This document shows positions 29,801 to 38,049 of a stretch of DNA of 64,000 nucleotides, piece after piece. The stretch is from Candidatus Methylomicrobium oryzae (GTDB taxonomy: Bacteria; Pseudomonadota; Gammaproteobacteria; Methylococcales; Methylomonadaceae): NCBI RefSeq assembly GCF_016745425.1, contig NZ_JAERVK010000003.1, forward strand, positions 62,001 to 126,000, written 5' to 3'. Every line of letters begins with the position of its first letter. Position 1 is the stretch's first letter. A program made the position numbers and the translations under genes. The notes beneath the pieces are model-generated. The model ran no database searches and had not been told where the DNA came from. It saw only the letters and a list, made by a program, of their open reading frames with translations.

Positions 29801-29886
29801 ACAAGCGACGCCGATAGCTGTTCTTCATCGGCGAGATAAGTTGCGTCAATGGCGGCGCGCAGGGCAGGTAACGGATCAGCGTTCAT
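26812..29886 (-). CDS. putA: Bifunctional proline dehydrogenase / P5C dehydrogenase PutA, without DNA-binding domain
   Basis: The 1024-residue enzyme has an N-terminal arm, a FAD-dependent proline dehydrogenase barrel (residues ~180-480, with LRLVKGAYWDGEIKRAQELGL and QFATHNAHTAAAI), and an aldehyde dehydrogenase domain (residues ~560-1000). The latter includes SPWNFPIAIFLGQVAGALAAGNTVIAKPA, the general-base region LIAETGGQNAMI and the catalytic Cys in SAGQRCSALRVLY. It oxidises proline to glutamate with substrate channelling. It is shorter than trifunctional enterobacterial PutA (~1320) and lacks the ribbon-helix-helix repressor domain, so it should not regulate its own gene. Both active sites look intact. 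Confidence 0.95.
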   Translation of the reverse strand: MNADPLPALRAAIDATYLADEEQLSASLVESLKNYDPSVSAQLAGKLVVAVRTESGRQSLVNTLLHEYQLNTQEGLVLMEIAEALLRIPDSATQDIFLRDKLGSVDWSRHRTTHDTLLVKLLNGALSITGRIEGLGDDDWLGKLSAPLIRTAVKQGMQLLADQFVFDETIEGAVGKLAAESGARYSFDMLGEAALTSADAEHYFEAYRQAIKQLAEIAAFNNPLVNSGISVKLSALCPRYEPLQKQRAVGELSRKLLDLSRVACAANINLTVDAEESERLDLSLDIFEWVYAQPELQGWEGFGLAVQAYQKRALPVIHWLAALSERHRRRIPLRLVKGAYWDGEIKRAQELGLEGYPVFTRKSATDASYLACAEAMLAHPEAFYPQFATHNAHTAAAILTMAKPDADFEFQRLHGMGEAFYAELAKDHSQACRVYAPVGNFDDLLPYLVRRLLENGANTSFLNRVENPSISLEQIIEDPIVKLREAPVRIVRPADLFGPERLNSAGTNLSTPRIADGLQAELDALAERKWQAHPLIDGRPGHGSKQPVFNPCDRHLQIGEITYADPETVGKAASSALQAFSEWRRVPVAERTAYLNRAAGLLEAHRLELVSLCVREGGRTIRDALAEVREAVDFCRYYAAEAGKLFGKPTRMPGPTGEENYLSQTGRGAVVCISPWNFPIAIFLGQVAGALAAGNTVIAKPAAQTSLTAMRCIQVMHQAGIPAEVLQFLPAEGGLIGSHLLTVPGLGGVVFTGSTATARSINRTLAQHQPAIVPLIAETGGQNAMIADSSAHIEQLVMDAALSAFNSAGQRCSALRVLYVQEEIADRVIELLSGAMRELNIGDPGLLATDIGPVINAQAANQLASHVENMRSQAKILYRMPLSPELKHGSFFPPTLIEIDQIGQLEQEIFGPILHLVRYRANKLAEVIEQINGIGYGLTLGIQSRIQSHIRFIVERARVGNIYINRNMIGAVVGVQPFGGMGLSGTGPKAGGPDYLRRLASEQTVTINSAAIGGNAALLSEALF

Positions 29887-30001
29887 TTTGAGTTGAAGCG
29901 GGCAGGCATGAATTTCGAAAGCCGTGACGGAATGAAAAATTTCTGATTCAGACTATCATGTAAACGTTTTCCCATAACTTGCAACCCTTAGAGTAAAGCC
30001 C

Positions 30002-30337
30002 ATGGAAATGTATCCGAAAAAAACCTGTTCGATCGATCGGCTGGTGACCCAGCCGAAACTTGTCGAGGCCGCTAAAACCGGCACCAAAACCCAGCAGCGC
30101 CGGGACGGCGTGTACGGCTGGCCGGGAGAAACTTTTATCCTCGACGGCCAGGCATTCGTGATTACCGATCTGGTCCGCCAACGGCTGGGCGATCTGACCG
30201 ACCAGGACGCCCGGGCGGAAGGGTTTCCGGACCTGGAAACTTACAAAGGGTTGATCATTCGAATGCATCCCGGCATGGAATGGAATCCGGACAGTCTGGT
30301 TTGGGTGCACAGTTTCGCCGCACTGGTAGAAGTGTGA
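30002..30337 (+). CDS. ASCH-domain-like protein
   Basis: The 111-residue protein has the layout of small ASCH proteins: VEAAKTGTKTQQRRDG near the start, a WPGETFILDGQAFVITDLVRQRLGDL strand-turn region, then the recurring DQDARAEGFPDLETYKGLI and a final HSFAALVEV strand. ASCH domains belong to the PUA-like superfamily and are thought to bind RNA or nucleosides; some have N4-acetylcytidine amidohydrolase activity. Divergent from putA, with 115 bp between. No specific role can be given. Confidence 0.72.
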   Translation: MEMYPKKTCSIDRLVTQPKLVEAAKTGTKTQQRRDGVYGWPGETFILDGQAFVITDLVRQRLGDLTDQDARAEGFPDLETYKGLIIRMHPGMEWNPDSLVWVHSFAALVEV

Positions 30338-30366
30338 GGAACGCGTATTATCAGTCTTGCTGACGA

Positions 30367-31419
30367 TCAGGAATAACACATCACCCGGTTGCGCCCGGCC
30401 TGTTTACCCCGATAGAGCGCAATATCCGCCAATTTGATGCTTTTCTCTATCGGGTGTTCCGTTCGATGTTCGCAAAGACCGATCGTCAGGGTCACCGAAT
30501 AGTCTTTACCGTCTATCTGGAAAACGTGTTCCGCCACTGTTGCGCAGATTTTTTCGGCCAGCACCCGGGCCCCGTCAAGGTCCGTGTGCGGCAACAACAG
30601 CAGGAATTCCTCTCCGCCCCAGCGGGCCAGCGTATCGCCCTTGCGCAACTGCCGTTTGACGAATTCGGCGACCGCACTGAGAATCTGGTCGCCCGTCTCA
30701 TGCCCATAGTTATCGTTGATTTTTTTGAAATGGTCGATGTCGACGAACGCCACTGACAGAGCGGTCTGCTCTCTCTCCGCCAATTTTCCTTGTTGAAGCA
30801 GAAAGTCGAGCATTCGGCGCCGATTGTACAAACCGGTCAACGGATCGGTATGAGCCTGTTTTTCGAGTTCCTGTTCCAGGTAGATCGAAGCCAGGCGGAA
30901 GTAGTAGCTGATCACGCCCTGTGCGGCGAATGCAATCACGATATTGGTGCGGTCAAGCAGTTTGACTAGATTGTCTGAAAGCAGGGGACTGGGCGGACGG
31001 TTGGAGGTATAGATGCTGAGCAGCAGAAATTCGATGCAAAGCGCGACCGAGATAAATATGATCGCTTTTCCCTCGAATCGGTTATTGAACAACGTGAACG
31101 GGACGGCGGCGAACAGGTAATACTGAAAACCCGCTTGCCAGCCTACCGTCGGAACGACAAGCAGAGTATGTGAAATCACTTCGACCGTCATCAACAGGAT
31201 GGCCGTATTGTAACGGTCTTGGTGATTCATTAACCACGCGCTGATCCAAAGGATCGAACTGGCGATGTTCAAAAAGGACAATTCGGGGAAGCCCAGGGCG
31301 TAAAATATCGGTATGAGGGCTAGATGAACCAGAATGCCGATATAGCCGACCGAATTGATCACCATAAAAATACGGTAATTATGCCGGCTATGGCTACCGT
31401 TTCCCGCAATCCTGTTCAT
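30367..31419 (-). CDS. Membrane-bound diguanylate cyclase (GGDEF)
   Basis: The 350-residue protein has six hydrophobic helices (residues ~10-180), then a GGDEF domain beginning at AHTDPLTGLYNRRRMLDFLL and containing the active-site RWGGEEFLLLLP. GGEEF is an active variant. No RxxD inhibitory site is evident five residues before it. The start at 31419 is supported by GAGGTGG; the longer frame lacks a site. It would make cyclic di-GMP at the inner membrane; the sensory input is unknown. It could influence the type IV pili coded in this window, which is an inference only. Confidence 0.9.
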   Translation of the reverse strand: MNRIAGNGSHSRHNYRIFMVINSVGYIGILVHLALIPIFYALGFPELSFLNIASSILWISAWLMNHQDRYNTAILLMTVEVISHTLLVVPTVGWQAGFQYYLFAAVPFTLFNNRFEGKAIIFISVALCIEFLLLSIYTSNRPPSPLLSDNLVKLLDRTNIVIAFAAQGVISYYFRLASIYLEQELEKQAHTDPLTGLYNRRRMLDFLLQQGKLAEREQTALSVAFVDIDHFKKINDNYGHETGDQILSAVAEFVKRQLRKGDTLARWGGEEFLLLLPHTDLDGARVLAEKICATVAEHVFQIDGKDYSVTLTIGLCEHRTEHPIEKSIKLADIALYRGKQAGRNRVMCYS

Positions 31420-31578
31420 GCCACCTCTACCTTTATTCCCAAAAAGCTTCGCCGATGACAAACGCGAAGCTCTCATCCAACAGATGAATTTCGGATGATG
31501 GGGTTAATGTGGGGATTATCTTAAGTTGCCTATAATCCTTGTGCAAGTTTAAAATGTCATAAACCTTAAATAATAAGG

Positions 31579-32520
<942 letters not shown>

Positions 32521-32571
32521 TCAGGGCAGGTGGGCCTTCGTCTCCGGAAGGCGGACAATATCTATCGAATA

Positions 32572-32586
32572 TGTTATATTATCACA
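32572..32586. promoter_or_regulatory. Zur-box-like operator upstream of zur
   Basis: TGTTATATTATCACA resembles the Zur core GTTATA-N-TATAAC with one base changed in the right half. It lies 26 bp upstream of the zur ATG and 76 bp upstream of divergent hemF. This placement fits autoregulation of zur. It is a similarity by eye and was not scored. Confidence 0.5.
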
Positions 32587-32611
32587 ACTTTGTTAGTTCA
32601 TTCGCCTTCTC

Positions 32612-33118
32612 ATGCGCTCGTCTTCCTCCTCATCCGCCCATGCTTCGGCAAAACACGACCATACCAAATGCATCAGCGCCGCCCTGGACACCGCCGAGCA
32701 GCTTTGCGTGGTGCGCGGCGTGCAATTGACGCCGATCCGCCTGCAGGTTTTGAAACTGATCTGGGAAAGCCACCAAGCGGTCAAAGCGTATGAGCTGCTG
32801 GACCGCCTGAAGCCCTTGAAGCAGGAAGCCAAACCGGCGACGGTTTACCGGGCGCTCGATTTTTTGATCGAACAGGGACTGATCCACCGGATCGAAAGCC
32901 TGAATGCGTTTATCGGCTGCCATTATTCCGGCCAGCAGCACGAGCAATTATTGCTGATCTGCAAAGAGTGTCACGAAGTCGAAGAGCGCTCCGCACCCGC
33001 GGTGATGGACGCGCTGTCGTCCGAAATCGACCAGGCCGGCTTCATCGCCCACAGCAAAGCGATCGAAATTCATGGAATTTGCGCCAAGTGCTCGAAAGAG
33101 ACGGATGCGCAGGGATAA
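32612..33118 (+). CDS. zur: Fur-family transcriptional regulator, Zur-like
   Basis: The 168-residue protein has a winged-helix domain (QLTPIRLQVLKLIWESHQAVKAYELLDRLK, then PATVYRALDFLIEQGLIHRI, the recognition region of Fur proteins) and a C-terminal dimerisation domain with two CxxC pairs (CKEC and CAKC) for a structural zinc. The serine-rich start and the lack of the His-rich HHDH motif of Fur favour Zur. With zinc bound it should repress zinc uptake. A Zur-box-like palindrome lies just upstream. No zinc transporter gene is adjacent. Confidence 0.85.
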   Translation: MRSSSSSSAHASAKHDHTKCISAALDTAEQLCVVRGVQLTPIRLQVLKLIWESHQAVKAYELLDRLKPLKQEAKPATVYRALDFLIEQGLIHRIESLNAFIGCHYSGQQHEQLLLICKECHEVEERSAPAVMDALSSEIDQAGFIAHSKAIEIHGICAKCSKETDAQG

Positions 33119-33463
33119 ATTGCAAACTCGCCTCCGCTTTTAAGGCTTTCCCGAAGCCATCCTTTACTGCGGCGCCGGTCGGTTCCCGGTTCGGCGCTTT
33201 TTCCTCGCCCCGTCTTGATACCTTACCCGCGATCATCCATACTTCGAGCACTTCTATGTCGCTGAATGTGTCCGGCCGGCTGATCCGTTTTTATTCCGAT
33301 CAGGCGCTCGGCAAAACGGCCGTATTGGTGAGGGTGGGATGGCAATTTTTTGCGCGATGATCCGGTTCAATCCGAAAAAATGCAGATCATGCAAAGAAGC
33401 GGTCTAATTCGCTGCGAACTGGAACTAGGGGACCGATTGATGGAATCATTCGGGTAGAAGCCG
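33119..33463. other. Gap between zur and hydrolase gene; no gene recognised
   Basis: About 345 bp without a convincing coding region. A 34-codon frame from the ATG at 33256 ends at 33360 but shows no recognisable family or ribosome site. No repeat or hairpin stood out. Confidence 0.5.
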
Positions 33464-34141
33464 ATGAAAGACATGTTCTTGACCGAGATTGAAAAAGATT
33501 CCGAAGCGATCGTATTGCTGCACGGACTGAAACGCACCCGCCGCAGTATGGAGAAGGCGGCTAGGTTGCTGGCGGATTTCGGTTACAAAATCGTGAATCT
33601 CGACTATCCATCCACCCGGCAGGCCGTGGAGCCGTTGGCGCTGGCGTGTATCGGGCGGGCAGTGCGGGAATGCGAGGCCTCCGGAGTCGGCAAGGTCCAT
33701 TTCCTGACCCATTCGATGGGTGGGATACTGGTCCGCTATTACCTGTCGGTCGAGCCGATCGAAAAGCTGGGACGGGTAGTGATGCTGGCGCCGCCGAACG
33801 GGGGCAGTGAGATTGTCGATAAACTGGGAGGCTGGCGGCTGTTTTATCTGCTCAACGGTCCGGCCGGGCTACAGCTCGGCACAGGGCATGACAGCCTGCC
33901 GAATCGGCTCGGCAAAGTCGATTTCGAGGCCGGCGTGATCGCCGGCGACAGGACGATCAACCCTTGGCTGTCGCTGCTGTTCCAGGATCCGAACGATGGC
34001 AAGGTGGCGGTCAGCCGAACGCAGGTCGAAGGAATGCGCGATTTTATCGTGCTGCCTTATTCCCACACCTTCATTATGCGGCGCAACTCGGTCATCCGCC
34101 AAGCATTGCATTTCATACAGCAGGGGCGCTTTTTCAAATAA
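33464..34141 (+). CDS. Alpha/beta hydrolase, lipase-like
   Basis: The 225-residue cytoplasmic protein has an alpha/beta hydrolase core: the oxyanion region IVLLHGLKRTRRSMEKAARLL, the nucleophile elbow THSMGGILVRYYL with Ser as nucleophile, APPNGGSEIVDKL, and a likely catalytic His in LPYSHTFIMRR. The pattern resembles class 2 lipase/PGAP1-like esterases found in many proteobacteria. There is no signal peptide. The substrate is unknown. A second ATG three codons in (33473) is possible. It is convergent with the lytic transglycosylase gene. Confidence 0.85.
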   Translation: MKDMFLTEIEKDSEAIVLLHGLKRTRRSMEKAARLLADFGYKIVNLDYPSTRQAVEPLALACIGRAVRECEASGVGKVHFLTHSMGGILVRYYLSVEPIEKLGRVVMLAPPNGGSEIVDKLGGWRLFYLLNGPAGLQLGTGHDSLPNRLGKVDFEAGVIAGDRTINPWLSLLFQDPNDGKVAVSRTQVEGMRDFIVLPYSHTFIMRRNSVIRQALHFIQQGRFFK

Positions 34142-34149
34142 GCCGCTTA

Positions 34150-34812
34150 TTATTGAACGGTAGTCCGGTTGGCTTGCGCCAACTGGAGTTGTTCGGTCAG
34201 ACGGGCCGTCGTTTTCATCTGTTTATAGATGCGCATCACCTTGTCGGGATAGCGCGAGCCTTTGCTCAAGCTCCCGTTATAGCGCAGCAAGGTGCGCCGG
34301 ATATTGCCGTTGCTGACATCTTTGTACTGCGCCAGGATATGGCTGCCGAGCGAAATGTTTTTACGCGGATCGTACAAAGCGGGCAGGCCGCCGATCCTTT
34401 TGACTTTTTTGGGATGAGCCTTGGCCAGAACCTGCATTAGACCACGCGCGCCGGCCGGACTGACCGCCTTTTCCTTGAATTTCGACTCGACCGCGATTAC
34501 GGCCAGGATCAGTTCGGGCTGCAGCCCTTGCTTCAAACCGTTCCGGAACGCTTCGGAAACGATCGTTGCCGCCTTGCTTTCGGAAATTTTGAAGCGCTCT
34601 TTGATGTAGCCTGACAAAGCCCTGATTTTTAAATTATTCGGGTCGATGCTGACCGCTTCTTTCGGAAATTCATGTACGTCGTTTGCGTCGATTTTTAAGG
34701 TGGGCGCAACGATCCGCGAAGGTTGTTGAGTAAGACCGGCGCCGATCAGAAACAGCATCGGGATGGTGACGGTATCGTGGTAAGCGCGCTTCAGCAAGAT
34801 TTGAGTTCGCAT
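34150..34812 (-). CDS. Lytic murein transglycosylase (SLT domain)
   Basis: The 220-residue protein has an N-terminal hydrophobic signal segment (residues ~17-30) and a soluble lytic transglycosylase domain: LILAVIAVESKFKEKAVSPAGARGLMQVLAKAHPK contains the catalytic Glu (in VESKF) and the GLMQ motif; YDPRKNISLGSHILAQY and LRYNGS complete it. It would cleave peptidoglycan in the periplasm. It is too short for MltC or Slt70 and has no LysM domain. The 337-bp region upstream is non-coding. Confidence 0.88.
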   Translation of the reverse strand: MRTQILLKRAYHDTVTIPMLFLIGAGLTQQPSRIVAPTLKIDANDVHEFPKEAVSIDPNNLKIRALSGYIKERFKISESKAATIVSEAFRNGLKQGLQPELILAVIAVESKFKEKAVSPAGARGLMQVLAKAHPKKVKRIGGLPALYDPRKNISLGSHILAQYKDVSNGNIRRTLLRYNGSLSKGSRYPDKVMRIYKQMKTTARLTEQLQLAQANRTTVQ

Positions 34813-35149
34813 ATTCGGCCTCTTGGTTTTAAGGATGCCGTTTCAGCGCCACACCGCTGGACAGACCCCGGATTGAACGGCAATATCAGGCAAAAGGTCA
34901 TGACAATTGCCGGAAAAATAAGGAAAAAATAAGTTTCAATAACAGACTCGCCGGGTTTTCAAGACGGGGGCAGCTTATCGCATTACGGTGACCGGTGCAA
35001 ACTTTCGAGCCCTGTTTGCGCGGTTAAAAAAGGCAGGGGCGGTTTCAATCATGGTGTAGAATTGGCATAAAAATTGTTTTTCAAATCATTAAATTTTAAG
35101 TATTTATTTTTTAACTAGGTGATACGAGTCGGCGCTGGCAAACGTATAT
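34813..35149. other. AT-rich intergenic region, no gene
   Basis: The stretch lies upstream of the lytic transglycosylase gene and downstream of the M28 peptidase gene. It becomes AT-rich towards 35060-35120. I saw no reading frame, clear promoter pair or terminator. Confidence 0.5.
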
Positions 35150-37465
35150 TCAAAGAGGATAAAATCGGCGCAAAATCACCGCATCCACCGGCAACGATGA
35201 CCATGAGCGTATTGGAATCGTATCTTCCGGACGCATTTTCCAGTTTTTCTGCCAAATTTCGTCCAGATCGCGACGAATTTCGATAATTTCCAGCGTTTTC
35301 ATTCGCTCAGCAGCCGGCAGCACAAATCTAAACTCGGCTTCTTTGGAGCGAAGCCCATGGAATTCGATAAATTCAACTGGCGGGCCGGAAGCGTCTTTTT
35401 GATAAATCAATTGACTGTCGGCATAAATTTGGACCGCCTGACTAAGGTTTTGGGCCTTTAAGCGAATCAGCGGAGCATCGCGCCGCGACCGAATACGGAT
35501 GTCCAGATAGTTTTTTTCCTCCCGGGTACGTTCTTCCGCGATGCTGACGTTGGGCGCGGCGAGCCGGACGGGAGCGGTTTCCCGGACGAGCAGGCGTCCG
35601 GCAGGAACGAAATCTTCGAAAATGCCCGCGCGGCTGACTGCAGGCTTCGCGCCCAGAAATTGCCGGGTCCAGTCATCGGGTTCGGAGTCGTAACTGAACC
35701 AGCGCGCCGTGTTCGAGACGCTGTCCCACGCATAAACGATGCTGTCGGGCTGCGGCCGGTCCGGACTGAAACCGGCAAGGCGGTCTGCCCGGATCAATAA
35801 AATCAATGACGCGGTCAGGAATAGGGCCGGCAGCTTCCGGCCGAATGCACGGTAAAGCGGGTCCAGGGCGGGGGAAACCAATGCCAGCGCCGATGCAATG
35901 ATGAGCATCAGCAGCCGGTCGGCGTGGAAGCCGAGGGCATGATGGGCCAGATAAAGCGTCGGTGCGACAATGATCCAAACGGCAGCCGAACAGAGGCCGG
36001 TGATGAGGGTTACGCTTCTGCCGCTCAGAAACAGGCCGAGCGTCCAGGCGACGGCCATCATAAAGCCGGGAACCGCGGTAAAAAATACGCCGCCCGGAAA
36101 TTCCAGCGCCAGATAAATGCCGGCGGCGAGCCAGATGCACAGCACGGCCGCCGCATATTCGCGCAGCTTGAGCCATCGGCGCAGGCCCGCATGCAGCAGC
36201 ATGAATGAAGCGGCGGTGAGGCAGCAGGCCGCAAAAAAATAGCATTCCGCATTGTACGGTTCCGGCAGCCGGCGATAATTTCCGTAGACCTGCATCAGGC
36301 CGGCATGGAAGGCATAATTGATGAGCGCGATCAAACCGATCTGCAGCAGGAAAATGCCCGGTTGCAGAAAATAATGTCCGATCCTGCGCCGGCGATAGAC
36401 GGCTTCGGCGATTGCGAGCAGTAAAAACGACATCAGGAGAACGGCAGTTGCCAGCAACGGGAAATGATCGTCCAGCGAAAAGAGGAACAATTTGCCGAAA
36501 GGCAGGTTGAAATAACCGAGGCTGCCTTTTGGGCCTGGAACGGAAAGATCGGCATCGGCGAAATGCCGGGCCAGCTGCAGCATGTTCCGGCCCTGCAGAG
36601 CGAAGGTGCGCACGTCCAGGCGTTCCGGATTGTCAAGCCGGGTATGGTAATCGGTCCAGCCTTTGATGAACGCGAAATTCATCCCGGGAATGCCGGCTTC
36701 CCGAAACACGGTGAAGTCGGTGTCGTTGTGCAGCAGTTTTTTATAGAACGAAAACATCAGCGACGAGGCGAACGGTTGTACCGCGGCCTCTGCATAATGT
36801 TCGACCAGCCGGGCGTTGGGTTCGCTGGTCTCGAACATCAAAAGCATCCCTTTGTTGCCGCGCGCCTCGAAATTGAGCGCGATCCGGCAATCTTTCGCCC
36901 ACGGGTGCCGCTCGACGAACGCCCGGCTGCCTAAAAGCCCCAATTCTTCGGCATCGGAAAATAAAAAGATCAGGTCGTTTTGGAGAGGAGGGCTCTGTTT
37001 CAGGATCCGCAGGACTTCCAGCATCGAGGCGACCGCCGCGCCGTCGTCAGCGGCGCCCGGCGCGTTTTCGGCCGAGTCGTAATGGCCCGCGATCAGCACG
37101 GCGCCTCGATGGGCTTTTCCGGCTACGCGCGCCAGGATGTTTTTGATCCGAGCGGCTTTGACGAACGGTTTCGGGTAATAGAACCGTGCCGAAGCGAGCG
37201 TTTCCTGTATTTCGGCCCGATAGCCGAGAGCGGCGATTTGTTCGAGCAGGTAGACGGCAACCGCCGCATGCGCCGGGGAGCCGACCGGATGCGGTTCGGC
37301 CGCGATATGCCGCACATGCGAAAGCGCACGTTCGGCCGAATAAGCGAAAGCTTCCGGTTCCTGTTGGATGCCCGGAGGAGTCAGCATCCGGCTGCATGCC
37401 CAAAACGCTAGAGTCCAGGCCAGAACGATAGCAAAAGCCTGTTGTAAGGCGGGTCGTTTGTACAT
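35150..37465 (-). CDS. Membrane-anchored M28 zinc metallopeptidase
   Basis: The 771-residue protein starts MYKRPALQQAFAIVLAWTLAF with a signal-anchor helix. Residues ~70-310 form an M28 aminopeptidase domain with metal ligands in IAGHYDSAENAPGAADDGAAV (His and Asp), FLFSDAEELGLLGS (the Glu-Glu pair) and LLHNDTDFTVF (His). Then come about nine transmembrane helices (residues ~350-590) and a C-terminal extracytoplasmic beta domain. This resembles the fungal vacuolar membrane protease type, also found in bacteria. The start was chosen at 37465 because the upstream extension has no membrane or family features. Substrates are unknown. It is divergent from the smbP-like gene. Confidence 0.87.
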   Translation of the reverse strand: MYKRPALQQAFAIVLAWTLAFWACSRMLTPPGIQQEPEAFAYSAERALSHVRHIAAEPHPVGSPAHAAVAVYLLEQIAALGYRAEIQETLASARFYYPKPFVKAARIKNILARVAGKAHRGAVLIAGHYDSAENAPGAADDGAAVASMLEVLRILKQSPPLQNDLIFLFSDAEELGLLGSRAFVERHPWAKDCRIALNFEARGNKGMLLMFETSEPNARLVEHYAEAAVQPFASSLMFSFYKKLLHNDTDFTVFREAGIPGMNFAFIKGWTDYHTRLDNPERLDVRTFALQGRNMLQLARHFADADLSVPGPKGSLGYFNLPFGKLFLFSLDDHFPLLATAVLLMSFLLLAIAEAVYRRRRIGHYFLQPGIFLLQIGLIALINYAFHAGLMQVYGNYRRLPEPYNAECYFFAACCLTAASFMLLHAGLRRWLKLREYAAAVLCIWLAAGIYLALEFPGGVFFTAVPGFMMAVAWTLGLFLSGRSVTLITGLCSAAVWIIVAPTLYLAHHALGFHADRLLMLIIASALALVSPALDPLYRAFGRKLPALFLTASLILLIRADRLAGFSPDRPQPDSIVYAWDSVSNTARWFSYDSEPDDWTRQFLGAKPAVSRAGIFEDFVPAGRLLVRETAPVRLAAPNVSIAEERTREEKNYLDIRIRSRRDAPLIRLKAQNLSQAVQIYADSQLIYQKDASGPPVEFIEFHGLRSKEAEFRFVLPAAERMKTLEIIEIRRDLDEIWQKNWKMRPEDTIPIRSWSSLPVDAVILRRFYPL

Positions 37466-37649
37466 GTCGGACGAGAAGAAGCATGGAAGGAAAGTCAAGT
37501 TTAAACGGCTGTTTCGGAACTGACAATTTATGAAATTGTCAAACCCATACGCTTCCTTTAGAAGCGCTTGAACGTGTACCAAAGAGGTTCTTCCGGCCGT
37601 TTCCGACGGAGGCCGGGAGACGGATTTTTTTTACTTTGGGAGGTAAAAA

Positions 37650-37997
37650 ATGAACAAGATAAAGTTGTTGGGCCTTGGGTTATTGATGCTTCTGGGCTCT
37701 ACGTCGTTCGCAGTTGCCGAGGAGCACGCCGCCGCGGCATTGGATCACGCCCAGCAAGCAGTAACTCATGGCAAGGCCGGCCATGCCTCCGTACTGGTGG
37801 AGCATGCGACAGAGGCATTGAAACACGCCCGCGCCGCTTCGGAAGTTGCCAAAGGCGAATCCAAAACCCATATCGATGCGGGGGTCAAATCGCTGGAATC
37901 TGCGATCGAACACGGAAAGATGGGCACAGGACATGAGCCGCAAGCTACCAAAGCCGCTGAGGAAGCGGTCGAACACCTGAAACAGGGCAATAAGTAA
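37650..37997 (+). CDS. smbP: Small metal-binding protein, SmbP-like
   Basis: The 115-residue protein has a signal peptide (MNKIKLLGLGLLMLLGSTSFAVA, cut before EEH) and a mature all-helical region rich in His and Ala with repeated xHAxxAxxH spacing (AALDHAQQAVTHGKAGHASVLVEHATEALKHARAA ... SAIEHGKMGTGHEP). This matches SmbP, a periplasmic four-helix copper-binding protein first described in Nitrosomonas europaea. A strong GGGAGGT ribosome site sits 7 bp before the ATG. A copper buffering role would fit a methanotroph. A bidirectional hairpin follows at 38014. Confidence 0.82.
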   Translation: MNKIKLLGLGLLMLLGSTSFAVAEEHAAAALDHAQQAVTHGKAGHASVLVEHATEALKHARAASEVAKGESKTHIDAGVKSLESAIEHGKMGTGHEPQATKAAEEAVEHLKQGNK

Positions 37998-38013
37998 GCG
38001 TCTCTATTGAGAC

Positions 38014-38039
38014 AGGGCGGCTGAGGATGCAGCCGCCCT
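38014..38039. terminator. Hairpin between smbP and cyaA (convergent)
   Basis: AGGGCGGCTG (38014-38023) and CAGCCGCCCT (38030-38039) form a perfect 10-bp stem with a 6-nt loop between two convergent genes. It can serve both strands; the following bases (T, then GAAAAG) are a weak tail on the plus side. Confidence 0.7.
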
Positions 38040-38049
38040 TGAAAAGAGG

